From contig JAXHMR010000002.1 in assembly GCA_034521225.1 (NCBI GenBank), positions 186,001 through 250,000 on the forward strand: DNA of 64,000 nucleotides, given 5' to 3'. Numbering within the stretch: the stretch's first letter is position 1; each line of letters opens with the position of its first letter. Origin of the DNA: Woeseia sp034521225 (GTDB lineage: Bacteria > Pseudomonadota > Gammaproteobacteria > Steroidobacterales > Woeseiaceae). The notes below the pieces were generated by a model. That model saw nothing but the letters and a program-made list of their open reading frames with translations. It made no database searches and had not been told where the DNA came from. The translations under genes were made by a program, and so were the position numbers. Below are positions 31,592-42,950 of this stretch, in pieces.

Positions 31592-34323
31592 ATGGAATTT
31601 ACAGCAGCCCAACAAGCAGCAATTGACCACGTAGATGGCAATCTTCAACTGATCGCGTGTGCTGGGTCGGGAAAAACAGAGGTAGTAGCCGTAGAGTCGT
31701 CACGCTATTGCGGCCTGCAGATCGGCGGTGGCGGTTGCCAACCACAGAACATCATTGCTTTCACGTTTACCGACAAGGCAGCTGTGCCAGTTGAAGGAGC
31801 GAATCCACGACCGTTGCCGTGAAGCGGTTGGGGTGGATGACCGGGCTTGCGGAAATGTACATCGGAACCATCCATGGATTCTGCCTGAATCTCCTGCAAG
31901 AAGAGGTCCCCGAATACCTGAAGTACGTAGTACGTATGCAGTTCAGCAAGCACTGTTGTAGACCGGCATTCACGCGCTTCCGGACTAACCCAAAGCGAAA
32001 CTTTGAACGGCGCCAAACTAAGGCGATATGTCAATACCCGAAACTACATCAGCGGCATTCGATTCTGCGCGAAGATGTTGCTGCGGCGGACGCTTCAAAG
32101 CTCGTCGATAACTCCGTCGCAGGCAACCTGGCTGCTTAGACGCTGCTTCATCAGAAGGGGTATTTGGACTATTCCGGCATTCTCAAAGAAGCGGTTACAG
32201 AGCTAAAGAACAATACGGCAATGCGGCAGCGATTGGCAGCTCGGGTATGCCACATCATCGTCGATGAATACCAGGACGTAAACCCTATCCAAGAAAGTGT
32301 TGTTAGGATACTTCACGATCTTGGCGCTGGCTTGTGTGTTGTCGGCGACGATGATCAAACGCTATATAGATGGCGAGGCAGCGATGTTCAAAACATTTTA
32401 GGATTTGCTGACCGCTATTCTGACGTAACCCAGTGCGATGGGAGGAAAACTTTCGGTCGAGCGAAGGAATAATTGGAATTGCGCATCAATTAATCAGGCA
32501 GGTAGACTCGCCGCCGCCTTCAAAAAGAGATGAAGCCTACAGGGGCACAGGACTACGGCGATATTGTTACGCCAGACGTTAAATATACGGAAGAAGAAGC
32601 TGCCTCATCGCCGAGACCTGTACCGAATTGCGAGGCTTACCGATAAAGGAAGGCGAAGACCGGCGCGGCATATCCTGGTCGGACATGGCTACTTTGCTGC
32701 GCAGCGTAACTCGTGATGGCGAAGCCATTATGCGCGCGTTGGACGCCGGAGGTGTTCCCTACGTAATCAAGGGAATGGACAATCTGTTTACCAAACCAGA
32801 ATCTGAGGCGGCGCGGCAACTGTTCTATTTTCTTGCCGACGAGATCTCAGCGACTGACCTCAAGGCCGCTTGGCAGGCCGCCGATCTTGGGCTGGATTCC
32901 GCGGCCCTAGGCGAGGCGATCGAGATCAACTCAAGCACGAACAGATATGAAAAATGCCGATGTCGGCCAATTCAAAGTCTACAATTTGCAGCGCCAATTC
33001 GTAGCTTTTATCGAGACAGCAGGTCTACTAGAGGAAGACGTCCCAAAAGACCGGGGGGAAGTCGTCTTCTACAATCTTGGCAAATTTAGCCAAGCAATAT
33101 CCATTTCGAAAGCATTCGCTTTCATTCAAGTCCCGTTGAAAAGTACAAGTCATTCGCAGGTTTTCTTCGGTACCACGCGACGCGCTTATCCGGAGGGTTG
33201 GCAGGAGAACGAATTCGCGACGCCAGATGCGGTGCAGATTATGACGGTGCATCAGGCGAAAGGACTTCAGTGGCCAGCAGTCTTTGTGCCTCAGCTGGTA
33301 AGAAACCGGTTTCCGAGCCGTGGCGGCGGAGGTCGCACGCCTTGGCATCTGATTCCCGCGACGCGTTTGAAAACGCAATCACGCTACCGCGGTGGTGTCG
33401 AAGATGAACGGCGGCTATTCTACGTGGCAATTTCTCGCGCGCAAAAATTTCTGCATATGACGTGGGCACCGGTACCCGGTAATCGTCGCGCCCAAAACCC
33501 GTCAGATTTTTACAATGAAATGCTGGTTGTCGAAATAGTGAAGCGCCGACGTCAAGATTTCTCTACTCGCGAACATCTGGGAGCATCCTGAACGTCGTCG
33601 CCAATGTTGTGCTGTCATTCTCGGACATCAAATATTTTCTTCGAATGTCCTTACCAGTTCAAACTTCGGATTCTGTATGGGTTTAACGCACCTCTGGATG
33701 CAAGGCCCTCGGGTTTGGTAAGGGCCTGGTCAGATGCGTTGGCCGAGGTACATAAGCACACTCGCGGCAGAGATATCGTCAACAGAGGCGGATGAACTCG
33801 TCGAGCGACACTTTGCGAGAAACCCATACTCTTATCCTGCGCTACCGGAGAAACTTAAAGATTAGCGAAGAAGGCGATCAAGGGCTATATCGACAGATCC
33901 GGATTTCGGACGTTGAATTTTCAGAGAAAGGGATTGAGCTTTCTCTACCGGAGATGGCGTATCTGTTGCTGGCCGAATTGATCTAGTCAAAAGGCTTGAT
34001 ACGGACGAGGTTACTATTGTCGACTTAAAATCAAACGAGAGAGCCCAGGCCGAGGATGTGACGGAGACCCAACTTCATATATTACGCGCTAGGCTATCAG
34101 GAGCTGACTGGGCGCAATGCGGACTATGTGGAGATCTATGAGCTAGACGAGCAAAAGCAGAAGGTCCGCTCAGTTGACGAGGATTTCCTCGATGAAGTGA
34201 AAGCGAATGTTCGTAAGTCACGCAATTGCCTGCGAACAAATTCACTGAATCCAAAGCCCACACAAAAAGAGCTGCGCCATTTGCGATTACAAGCGGCTCT
34301 GTCCAGCAGCAATTCTCGAATAG
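31592..34323 (+). CDS. UvrD-like helicase fused to an Fe-S PD-(D/E)XK nuclease (many frameshifts)
   Basis: Superfamily 1A helicase: motif I ACAGSGKTE, TFTDKAA, motif II DEYQDVNP, motif III VGDDDQTLYRWRG, motif V TVHQAKGLQWPAVFV, motif VI region FYVAISRAQ. After about 33600 a RecB/Cas4-type nuclease follows: FFECPYQFKLRILYGF (first Cys), VTIVDLKSN (catalytic Asp and Lys), and a terminal SCAICDYKRLCP with three Cys. The four Cys would bind a 4Fe-4S cluster, as in AddB and Cas4. The gene is split over roughly ten frame changes; motif order and the stop at 34323 still give one protein of about 910 residues. It heads a four-gene block with a methyltransferase. Confidence 0.8.
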
Positions 34324-34355
34324 TCATGCAAATAGCCTGAAAAGCAAGGAGCAAG

Positions 34356-37038
34356 ATAGTATCTCTGAAGAAACAGAGCAATACCGTCATTCAGGAATAT
34401 GAAGCGGTCCAACGTCCGGATGTAGGAATTCAGGATCAGTTTCAGGCTAGAAGACCGCCGAACTACCGCTATGACAGTTCGCTAGATCCAGAGCTTTCCT
34501 GGGACGAGCAGAGCGAAATCTTGGCGAATGGTTGATTGAGACTGATGGAACAGGCTGCCAGAAAGGTGAGGCGTCTACTTTCGACGAACCCCAAGAATGG
34601 AGAGGAGGTGGTGTAAAAGTGTCTTCCTCTGCTGAGGCAATAGATCTGCTCAAGTCAATTTCGCAACCGTTTCTAAACTGGACAGGTAAGGCTAAGCGCC
34701 AAGAGATTGAGGTTCCAACTCTGCCCTAAATTGTTCACGAGCGGCACTCCACGAAAGCGATTTTGGATGGTATCCGGCATAAAAAGGCTCGTGGACAGTC
34801 TTTAGATCTCTTTGGTGACCCGGATTTAGATATACGCGATCAGCTCGAGGCCTACGAGCACGAAGGGCCTGGCAAACTGCATGATTCTTGGCGACTCGCT
34901 GACCGTTATGAATTCATTGATTGAATTTGAAGGTCTTGGCGGACGAGTACAAATGATCTATCTTGATCCACCGTATGGCGTCGACTATTGGTCTAATTTT
35001 CAACCGTTTGTGCGGAATCGAAATGTTACTCACGGAAGAGACGCAGACATGGTACGTGAGCCCGAGATGGTAAAAGCCTACCGGGACACATGGTCCCTTG
35101 GGCTGCATTCCTACCTGACCTACTTGCGCGACAGATTTCTTGTTGCGCGCGAATTGCTCTCTCGCAGCGGAAGTATCTTTGTGCAGATTTCTGATCAGAA
35201 CCTTCATCACGTTCGAGAGGTAATGGACGAGGTTTTTGGATCAGAGAACTTTGCAGGCATCATATGTTTCTTCAAGACGAGCTCGCAAAGCACCACAGGC
35301 ATCCCAATCTGTTGTCGATTACCTTGTTGTATACGCTAGAGATAAGGAACACATGAAGTTTCGAGCACTTCGGCGCATGAAGCGGCCCGGGGAGGTCGGG
35401 GCGAAACAATATAAGAGCTTCTCTTAGCGAACGGCGAAATACGAAACATGACTAAGGAGGAGTTGTCCGGAGCTTCAGCGATTCCTGAAGACGCAAAGAT
35501 TTGTGCGCTCGGTCCTACTACATCTGACGGCCATTCAAGTACTCGCACGCGGCCGTACATTTTCGAAGGGGAGGAAATTCCGATAAGGCCAAATCTACAC
35601 TGGAAATATGATCTGGAACCAGGCGGCGATATGGATCGGCTTTACGAGAAAGATAGACTGAAAAAGTCGGGTCGAGGATTGGCTACAGTGCTGCTGGCCG
35701 AGGACAACCCTACAACGCCTCTAGATAACGTTTGGATGGATACCGGCACTGGGAGTTTCACGGAGGAGCAACTTTACGCCGTCCAGACAGGCAATAAGGT
35801 TTGTCACGATGCATGTTAATGGTCACGGATCCGGGCGACTTGGTTTCCAGTCCCACCTGTGGCTCGGGAACCACGGCACATGTTGCAGAACATTGGGGAA
35901 GACGTTGGATAACAATTGACACTTCCCGTGTTCCATTAGCACTGGCGCGACAACGACTGCTAGCGGCGACTTATCCCTACTACTCTCTCAAAGATCCTTC
36001 GCGAGGGCCGGGAGCTGGCTTTGTGTATAAGCGGAAGCAAAATCGCAAAGGAGAAGAAGTCGGTGGCCTCGTTTTAGAATGACACTGAAGTCTATTGCTA
36101 ACGATGATCAGCCTGTAATGGAGACATTAGTGGATAAGCCAGAGGTTAACGACTAGTTACGCGCGTGACGGGCCCTTTCGCAGTAGAAGCGATCGTTGCC
36201 TTAGTCCAACAGATTGAAGAGGCAATTGCTGGTTCGGCACCATCCGAAGCTGCTACACATGTCGAACGAATGACGGAGGTCTTGCGCCAGTCTAAAACAC
36301 TGCAGCTTCCTGGTAATCATCATTGTCGCTGTCCAAGATTCGCCGAACCTCAGACACAGAATACCTACATGCAGAAGCCGCTGAAGGCGATAATCGAGTC
36401 GCCATCGTATTTGGTCCAGAGGACGGCGCCGTTTCCTCAATGACGGTATATGAGGCAGCACGCGAAGCACACTACCTGAAGTACGATCGGTTGTACTTCT
36501 TCGGGTTTTCAGATTCGGCGAAGGCCAGGGAGATGGTGGAAGATGCAAAGCAACTTCGCATTCCCGGAAGTTATGTCGCCGTGACGCCGGATGTGGCTAT
36601 GGCAGACCTCCTCAAGACCAACCGGTCATCCGAAATTTTCTCGGTAACTGGACTCCCTGATTACGAAGTTCACAGATCCAACAAAGAAGGCCCCGGAGGG
36701 CGAGCCATTGTACGAGGTTGAACTCACTGGACTTGATGTCTTTGATCCGCAAACGATGGAAAGTGAATCAGTCGCCGGAAAGAGTGTACCGTGCTGGATG
36801 CTTGACACTGACTACGATGGTCTCTGCTTTTACGCAAGTCAGGTATTCTTCCCGAAAACTAGTGCATGGGACAAGCTGAAGCGGTCCTTGGGTGCTACAT
36901 TCGATGAGTCAGTATGGGAGCATCTTGCTGGCGTGAAAAAGCGAGCCATTTGCAGCCGGAGAGCGGAGCCGAGTCGCCGTGAAGGTGATCGACGAACGAG
37001 GTAACGAGCTCCTTAGGGTCAAAGACATTGAGGGGTAA
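34356..37038 (+). CDS. Type III-like site-specific DNA methyltransferase, Mod (frameshifted)
   Basis: Beta-class adenine methyltransferase. The N-terminal region has QEIEVPTLP and VHERHSTKAI, then ILGDSLTVMNSL, the catalytic IYLDPPYG, and after a long central region the SAM-binding SPTCGSGTT. The C-terminal part (about 36330-37038; RRTSDTEYLHAE, LDTDYDGLCFYASQVFFP) is the long extension typical of Mod proteins paired with the restriction gene that follows. About nine frame changes interrupt it. A ribosome-binding AAGGAG precedes position 34356, but the first codon reads ATA, so the exact start is uncertain. Repaired length is about 890 residues. The stop is six bases before the next gene. Confidence 0.83.
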
Positions 37039-37044
37039 AACGTC

Positions 37045-40000
37045 GTGACCCAAATCAACGCATCAAAAATCCGATAATCAATTCGCCGTCAAGGACCAAA
37101 AAAGCACTGGCATATCGAGGAAGGCACGACGCAGAGACGCGAAGGCCGCCGACCAGCCAGCTACTTTTTCCGCGTACCAGATAGGGCCGGCCGGGGTCTC
37201 GCAGCCCCAACAGGAAGAGCTTTTTGCCGAAGCCAAAGGGGAAGAATATTTACTCGATACAGCGAATATGCTCCGCCAAAGAGTCAAGGAGTGGCAAGAC
37301 CGTGGTTATCCGGGCGCTACACGCACTACGCGAGAATTGATCGATCTATGGCGGGCCGACGACAGGGCGCAGCCATTGTTTTTTGCCCAGCTCTGAGGCA
37401 ACTGAGACGATAATCTTTCTGGTAGAAGGGCCACTTGACCTACGGCAAGGGATCAGTATCCCGGAAGACGGGGCCGGGGCCAGCAGCGAAAGAGGCAGGA
37501 TCTAAGGCCTTCATGCGATATGCACTCAAGATGGCCACGGGCACCGGCAAGACTACAGTAATGGGTATGTTGGCGGCGTGGTCAATTCTGAACAAAGTTA
37601 CCAATTCCCAAGCGTCAGAGTATTCAGACACAGTACTAATCATTTGCCCCAATATCACGATTCGTGATCGCTTGCGTGAGCTTGATCCCACTCAAGACGG
37701 ATGATCTCTTTCTCGCACTCGTGAACTCGTCCCGCCGCATCGGATGGCCGACCTGCGCCACCGGCAAGGTCTCAGTCAGACTGGCACAACCTCAAACGTC
37801 GAGAAATAAGCGAAGTCAATGGTCAGCGGGCTCGTGTTGTGAAGCATGGAGAGCCAATTGTATCTGTGCGGACCATCAATCTTTCGCGAACCGTCGCCGA
37901 GGGTGACGTGCGGTACCGACGGTAGGAGTATCAAAATTCTGGAAGAGCACAGAAAGCATAATGGGGGCGTTAAAGCTTTCACAGTTAGGGAAACCAAATA
38001 CTTCGAAAGTGATACCGCTTTTCTGAAACGAATCCTAGGCGGCCGAAAGGGACGAAGCTGAGCAATTTGTTGTCTGATCAGATGATCGGCGCGCGGTGCG
38101 TCAGGCGCAGCGCGAGCGCTGATGACGATGTGGTTCTGGACGAGGAGACAGCCAAAGCCGATGCTCGAGAAGCGACGGTCTGGATCGAGGGCCTGGATCG
38201 GCTGAACAAGAAGCTCGGTGGAAGAGGGAAAGGGATTCGGATGTGTGTGGACCTCTGTTGACACCGTTCTATATCCAAGGTAGTGGTAACGAGGTTGGCA
38301 AGCCGTTTCCTTGGGTGGTCTCTGATTTCAGCTTGCTCGAGGCTATCGAAGCCGGATTGGTTAAGGTGCCTCGACTTCCCCACCGAAGCACCTCTGGAGA
38401 TGATACACCTGCCTACTTCAATATTTGGCGGTGGGTTCAGAAACGTGCTCAACAGGACGGCCATATTGGGCCGATTACGGCCACCGAGGTCATGCGCTAC
38501 GCGACTGCCCCGATAATGCTTCTCGCTGATGAATGGCGTAGAACGATTGCGGAGTGGAAAGAGCATTTCAACTGGCAAGCGTGGCGAGGATGTACCGCCG
38601 GTCTTTATTATAGTCTGCCGCGACACGACGCTCGCAAAGGTGATGCAGACTGGCTGGCCGAAGGCGACGAGCAGTACGGGCCGGTGTCCCGGAGTTCTCA
38701 GATGGCCCAGGCTCAGAAATGACAGTACGTGTCGATAGCAAGGTCGGCGAAGACATCGCGGCTGGTGGTAGCAAAGACGAAACACGACGATTACGTTTCG
38801 TCCTAGAAACGATTGGACGCACTTCCTGGCCTGCCGGAAATATCCCGAGGGATCCGCTGAACTGGTTGAGCGGCACAATCGAAAAGCTCTCGAGGACGAA
38901 GATAGTGGCTTAATGACAGTCAATCCTGCAGTTCCTCCCGGCCGGGACGTACGCTGCATCATATCTGTGTCAATGCTCTCAGAGGGCTGGGATGCGACGA
39001 CGGTCACTCACGTCGTGGGGCTGCGCCCATTTGGATCGCAGCTGCTTTGTGAGCGAGTTGTGGGGCGAGCGCTACGGCGAACCTCTTACGCGGTCGACCC
39101 AGACACAAATCAGTTCACCGAGGAAACGGCGCAGATATTTGGTGTGCCATTTGAGTTGATTCCGTTCAAGGTTGAGGGCGGGAAGCCCCAGCCACCCTCT
39201 CCGCCAGCTAACCACATATCGCCGATCCAGAAGAAGCGGAGTTTGAAATTGAGTTCCCGGTAGTCGAGGGTTACCAGGACCGTGGAATTGTCCAAGTGGC
39301 CGTCGACTGGGATAGTGTAGCAACCTCAATTAGATCCGTCAAGAGTCCCGATAGAACACTCGTCCAAGGACTTAGCACAGCTGACGGTCGCCTGACTCGA
39401 TTCGGTCCTGGAGAGGCGCGTGACGTGACTATCGACGATTGGCGGAAGTCTGTCCGTATGCAGCAGGTTGCCTTCGCGTTGGCGAAACAGCTGACGATCC
39501 AGTGGGGTTGTCCGACGAGTACGGAGAAGCTATTCCAACTCACAGGCTTTTCCCGCAAATGCTGCAGACATCCACGAGATTTCTTGACGAGCACGTTGAA
39601 TGCGAGGATAGCGCTGTCAAGCAAGATGCACTTATAAACCCGTATTTTGACGAAGCTCTCAGGATGCTGATGAATGCCATGTCAGCTGTCAGCGAGGGCG
39701 AGGATGCCGAGCAAGCAGTAATCGCGGCTGGCGCGGCGGGAATACGAACAACGGCTACGGTGGACTTCTACACGGGCAAACAGCCCTATAATGTTCTGAA
39801 GTGTCACCTGAGCGGAGCAGTGTACGACTCTGATTGGGAACGGCAGTCTGCCAGAGGTACTGGACGCAAGAGCCTGCTGGTTCGTGCATGGGTGAAAAAC
39901 GACCGACTTGGACTAGCCGTGCCCTACCGAAAGGACGGCGCTTCGAGGAAATATCTGCCCGACTTCATCATCGAAACCACGGACGGTGAATTTCTAATGA

Positions 40001-40159
40001 TCGAAATTAAGGGTCAGCTCGGGAGACGCGCTGCTCAAGAAGGCTGCTGCAGAGCGATGGTGCCGGGGTGTCACGAAGGACAGAAGATTTGGCAAGTGGA
40101 CCTACTATCTATGTTTTGGCGCCCACGAGCTAGAAAAAGCACTCCTTGAGCACGGATGA
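37045..40159 (+). CDS. Type III-like restriction enzyme, Res helicase-nuclease (frameshifted)
   Basis: The start GTG at 37045 leads to KNPIINSP and GRRPASYFF. The helicase has Walker A MATGTGKTTVMGMLAAWS, ICPNITIRDRL, PFPWVVSDF, and the helicase-C motifs EGWDATTVTHVVGLRPF and CERVVGRALRR. A C-terminal PD-(D/E)XK nuclease is seen as PDFIIET followed by MIEIKGQ. It ends CFGAHELEKALLEHG. To my recollection this is the group annotated as BPTD_3080-family restriction endonucleases, always next to a Mod of the type seen here. About ten frame changes. Repaired length is about 1,035 residues. The expected DEAH box near 38080 is not readable in any frame. Confidence 0.82.
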
Positions 40160-40200
40160 GATAGGCAGTCTAATTAAGCCGAAAACATCTGACACCATGA

Positions 40201-41050
40201 ATGCCGAGGTTAGCATTCAGAGATGAACAGGAAGCCCTGAGGTTCCGCCATGTCGAGGTCGAAATGCGGGAGGCCGGAGGCCAGCGCGGCGCACTCTATC
40301 ACAAGCTCGTTCTAAGGCGTGCACCGGACACGGCGGTACCGAAGGTCGCCAGCGAAGGTGAGCAGCGCTGCCTCTCATCGCCGCGTTTGCCGAACTGGTT
40401 ACTGCTGACGATCCTTCGGCGATCCTTTTTGATGACCCGGTCTCATCGCTTGATCACAAATGGCGTTCTGCGGGTCGCTCGGCGGCTCGCACTCGAAGCG
40501 AAAACGCGGCAGGTCATCGTTTTTACGCATGACATCGTCTTTCTTTCTGGCCCTTCACAAATATGCGGATGAAGCTGGTGTCGCCGTTCACGATCAGCGC
40601 CTTCAGCGTGACCGCGTAGGCGCAGGTGTATGCGATGCCGAGCTACCCCTGGGCGGCAATGAAAGTTAGTAGGCGGATCGGCTTCCTTCGCAACAATTGG
40701 CAGGCGGCAGAGAAGATCTACCGCACGAAAGGAAGAGACGCCTACGAACCGGCTGCGCTAATGATCTACCACCGGCTTCGCGACTCATGGGAGCAGGCCT
40801 TTGAGGAAGTTCTTTTGGGTGGGTCGAGCGTTTCCGCGAGAGCGTGCAGACACAACAGGTACGGGCTATCGCAGACATCACCGACCAGGATTGCGCCCAA
40901 ATTGACGCCGGGATCACCACTTGTTCCAAGTGGATGCACGACTAGGCGCCGGCGCAAAACGAGGAAGTGCCAAACCCCGACGAACTAAAGTCGGACATTG
41001 ATGCGCTTGATGAATGGGTGAAGAGATTTCGGGGCAGGCGGCGAACCTGA
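40201..41050 (+). pseudogene. N-terminally truncated AAA ATPase of the defence block
   Basis: Only the C-terminal part of a large SMC/RloC-like ATPase is present. The ABC signature ASEGEQRCLS, Walker B AILFDDPVSSLDH and the D-loop/H-motif QVIVFTHDIVFL are readable across two frames. A helical tail with LPNW/LRDSWEQAFEEVLLGG follows and ends DEWVKRFRGRRT. The Walker A half and the long coiled coil (several hundred residues in relatives) are missing: the fragment starts 42 bases after the restriction gene stop. At least five frame changes. As it stands it cannot hydrolyse ATP, so the block's fourth gene looks deleted here. Confidence 0.72.
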
Positions 41051-41437
41051 CCGGCATAATCAATGCCACGCAAGGCCGGTTCAGTTGGCATATTTTCGTT
41101 CACACGCTCCTGGCAAACGGTTTTGCCCTGTCGGCACGATGCTGCCAAACTTTGAGCGACTATGGCAAGAAAGAAAACACCGAATCAGTTGTTTTGGAGG
41201 CGAAAAGAGAAAGGAGCAGATACTGCAAAAGTATGAGCGGTTCCTCAAAGAGAAGGGGAAGGAAAACACTCCCGACAGCGCTCACCTCTTCGCAATCAAG
41301 GTAATTGGTGGTGGCCACGACTCCGAGTCGTCTATGCAAAATGCGGCTGTACTCAGTCTGCAGGCTAGAACTCCACATGAGGTGCAGCTTACTTCAAGGG
41401 GTACGGTTACCAACCTCGATATGCAGCAAGAAATCGT
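41051..41437. other. Convergent gap between ATPase remnant and pAgo, nothing recognised
   Basis: Nearly 390 bases. A plus-strand frame (41085-41546, Lys/Glu-rich around KEQILQKYERFLKEKGKE) is open but runs antisense into the Argonaute gene and has no family I know. It could be a degraded gene or chance. Confidence 0.4.
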
Positions 41438-42950
41438 TAAATGTAGTGACGAAATGGAAGGGGGCGTCGTTCGGGATCGGTGCCGAAGTCGAGTTTCCGC
41501 CTCACCATTCGCAAATCGAATGGTTACAGGCAATCCATCACCGTAAACGCAGCTATTGAAATTCAGTTTTGTAAGGGCCATTAGATCTTCCAAAACGACC
41601 TTGATGGGCGCATTCCGTGGATCAATTTTACCGACAACGGGTTCGGTCCCTCGCGCCCAGGGTATGTACGGATTTGCGGGATAAAGCCCTTTGTCCAAAG
41701 AAACCCTGATTGGTCATTTTCGATGAATGCGTTTCCCTTAACGCAGGCATTTCCCCGTAGCTGAAACGGCTTCACTAACTGAAGTTTGAATTCGGACGCA
41801 AGATACGGACGTATCGGGCGGACAACCCTATTGAAACCTTCTATTTCGATTAATTGAACCAGTTCGACCGTGAATGAAGATCTCCTTTGGAGGCTTATCA
41901 TTCATACGATCCATATACGACTGCACAACCAATTCGGAAAGAAGTTTTGCTTTTGATTTGGATAGGTGAAAGTCATCTCTATTTGAAGAGCGAAAATCAC
42001 CCTTTGCTTAAATACAACACCATCACCATTGCTCAAAAACAGCTGTGCTCCGCAACATACGTTGGCTTTTGACGTCTCAGTATCATCGACCTTGAATACC
42101 AAGCCTACATACAAACTCCATCGCGAATACCGGAGAGCATCCATGGTCTTCCACCACTTTTGTAGTAAAGAGCAGTGCTTATATTCCATGCAACCATGGA
42201 ATCGTCTTGTCTTGTGCGTGGCTGATCTATTGACTGTGGGATTAGTGTCGATTCGCGGGCGATTTGAACAATTGCCCTTCTGTTCAAGCAATCGTGCCTT
42301 CAGCTGATTATGAAAGTCCGGATGATACCTATAGATTTGAGCCTGGCTCGCATCTTCCTCAAACAGTGCTTGTTCGGTTCAAGGAAGTGGTGGCTCATCC
42401 TTTTGGTGATATTCAATGATGAGGGGATCGGCTTTTTCGGATGAAACTGAAGATTTAGGTCGACAATACTTGTAGACATCATCAGGGGATCACGACCAAC
42501 CAAACGTCGAATGATTACTTCTTCCCTCGGAGATATGACGCCTTATTTACTCGTAAATGCTGACTGTCGCGTAAACACACTGATGTGCATCTTTATTGCG
42601 AATTGTCTCAACCGAGATTCGCATGGTCGATTACTCTTCAGCAGCCGGTTCTTTCGCCCACTTCTTGCCAAAAGCTGATTCAAAAAACCTGGGAACGGCA
42701 AATACTGTGCAGCGTGGACCTTCCGCTGGTATGTGATTGCTCATTCTATTCGAGCCACGCGCGCGCGATAGACGGTCCCGAGAGAGTGCCGATAACGCCA
42801 AGACGAATTGACGAACTCCCTGCGTCCAAATCCGGTGGCCCGTAGGCGAATAATCCAGCTTTTGGGTCCTCAGATCGTTGGCCGTGCGCAAACTCGAGTT
42901 TTGGCTGCGTCCAAATAGTGAATTGCGACAGATCTAGGTGAACTACTCAC
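41438..42950 (-). CDS. Short prokaryotic Argonaute, MID-PIWI (SPARTA pAgo; frameshifted)
   Basis: Guide-binding subunit of a SPARTA complex. The GTG at 42950 overlaps the TIR-APAZ stop by four bases. The MID region reads PKLEFAHGQRSEDPKAGLF, GPPDLDAGSSSIRLGVIGT; then PDDVYKYCRPKS, NQLKARLLEQ, ESTLIPQ, VAWNISTALYYKSGG and WMLSG. The PIWI strand that carries the first catalytic Asp in active Argonautes reads YVGLVFK here, so it is an inactive PIWI as in other short pAgos. ALTKLNFNS and GLPVTIRFAN precede the C terminus PLPFRHYI. About nine frame changes; repaired length is about 504 residues, exactly the short-pAgo size. It should bind small RNA guides and sense invading DNA. Confidence 0.85.

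Noticed and set aside
31592..41050. DISARM or BREX as the identity of the restriction block
   Set aside because: No DrmB, PLD-type DrmC, PglZ or BrxC-like motif was seen; the Mod/Res motifs fit a type III-like pair instead.
41085..41546. Plus-strand Lys-rich frame of 153 residues
   Set aside because: Runs antisense into the conserved pAgo C terminus (PLPFRHYI); no family recognised.
42029..42307. Plus-strand frames across 41.9-43.6 kb
   Set aside because: They are antisense to the Argonaute and TIR-APAZ genes, which give strong motifs on the minus strand.
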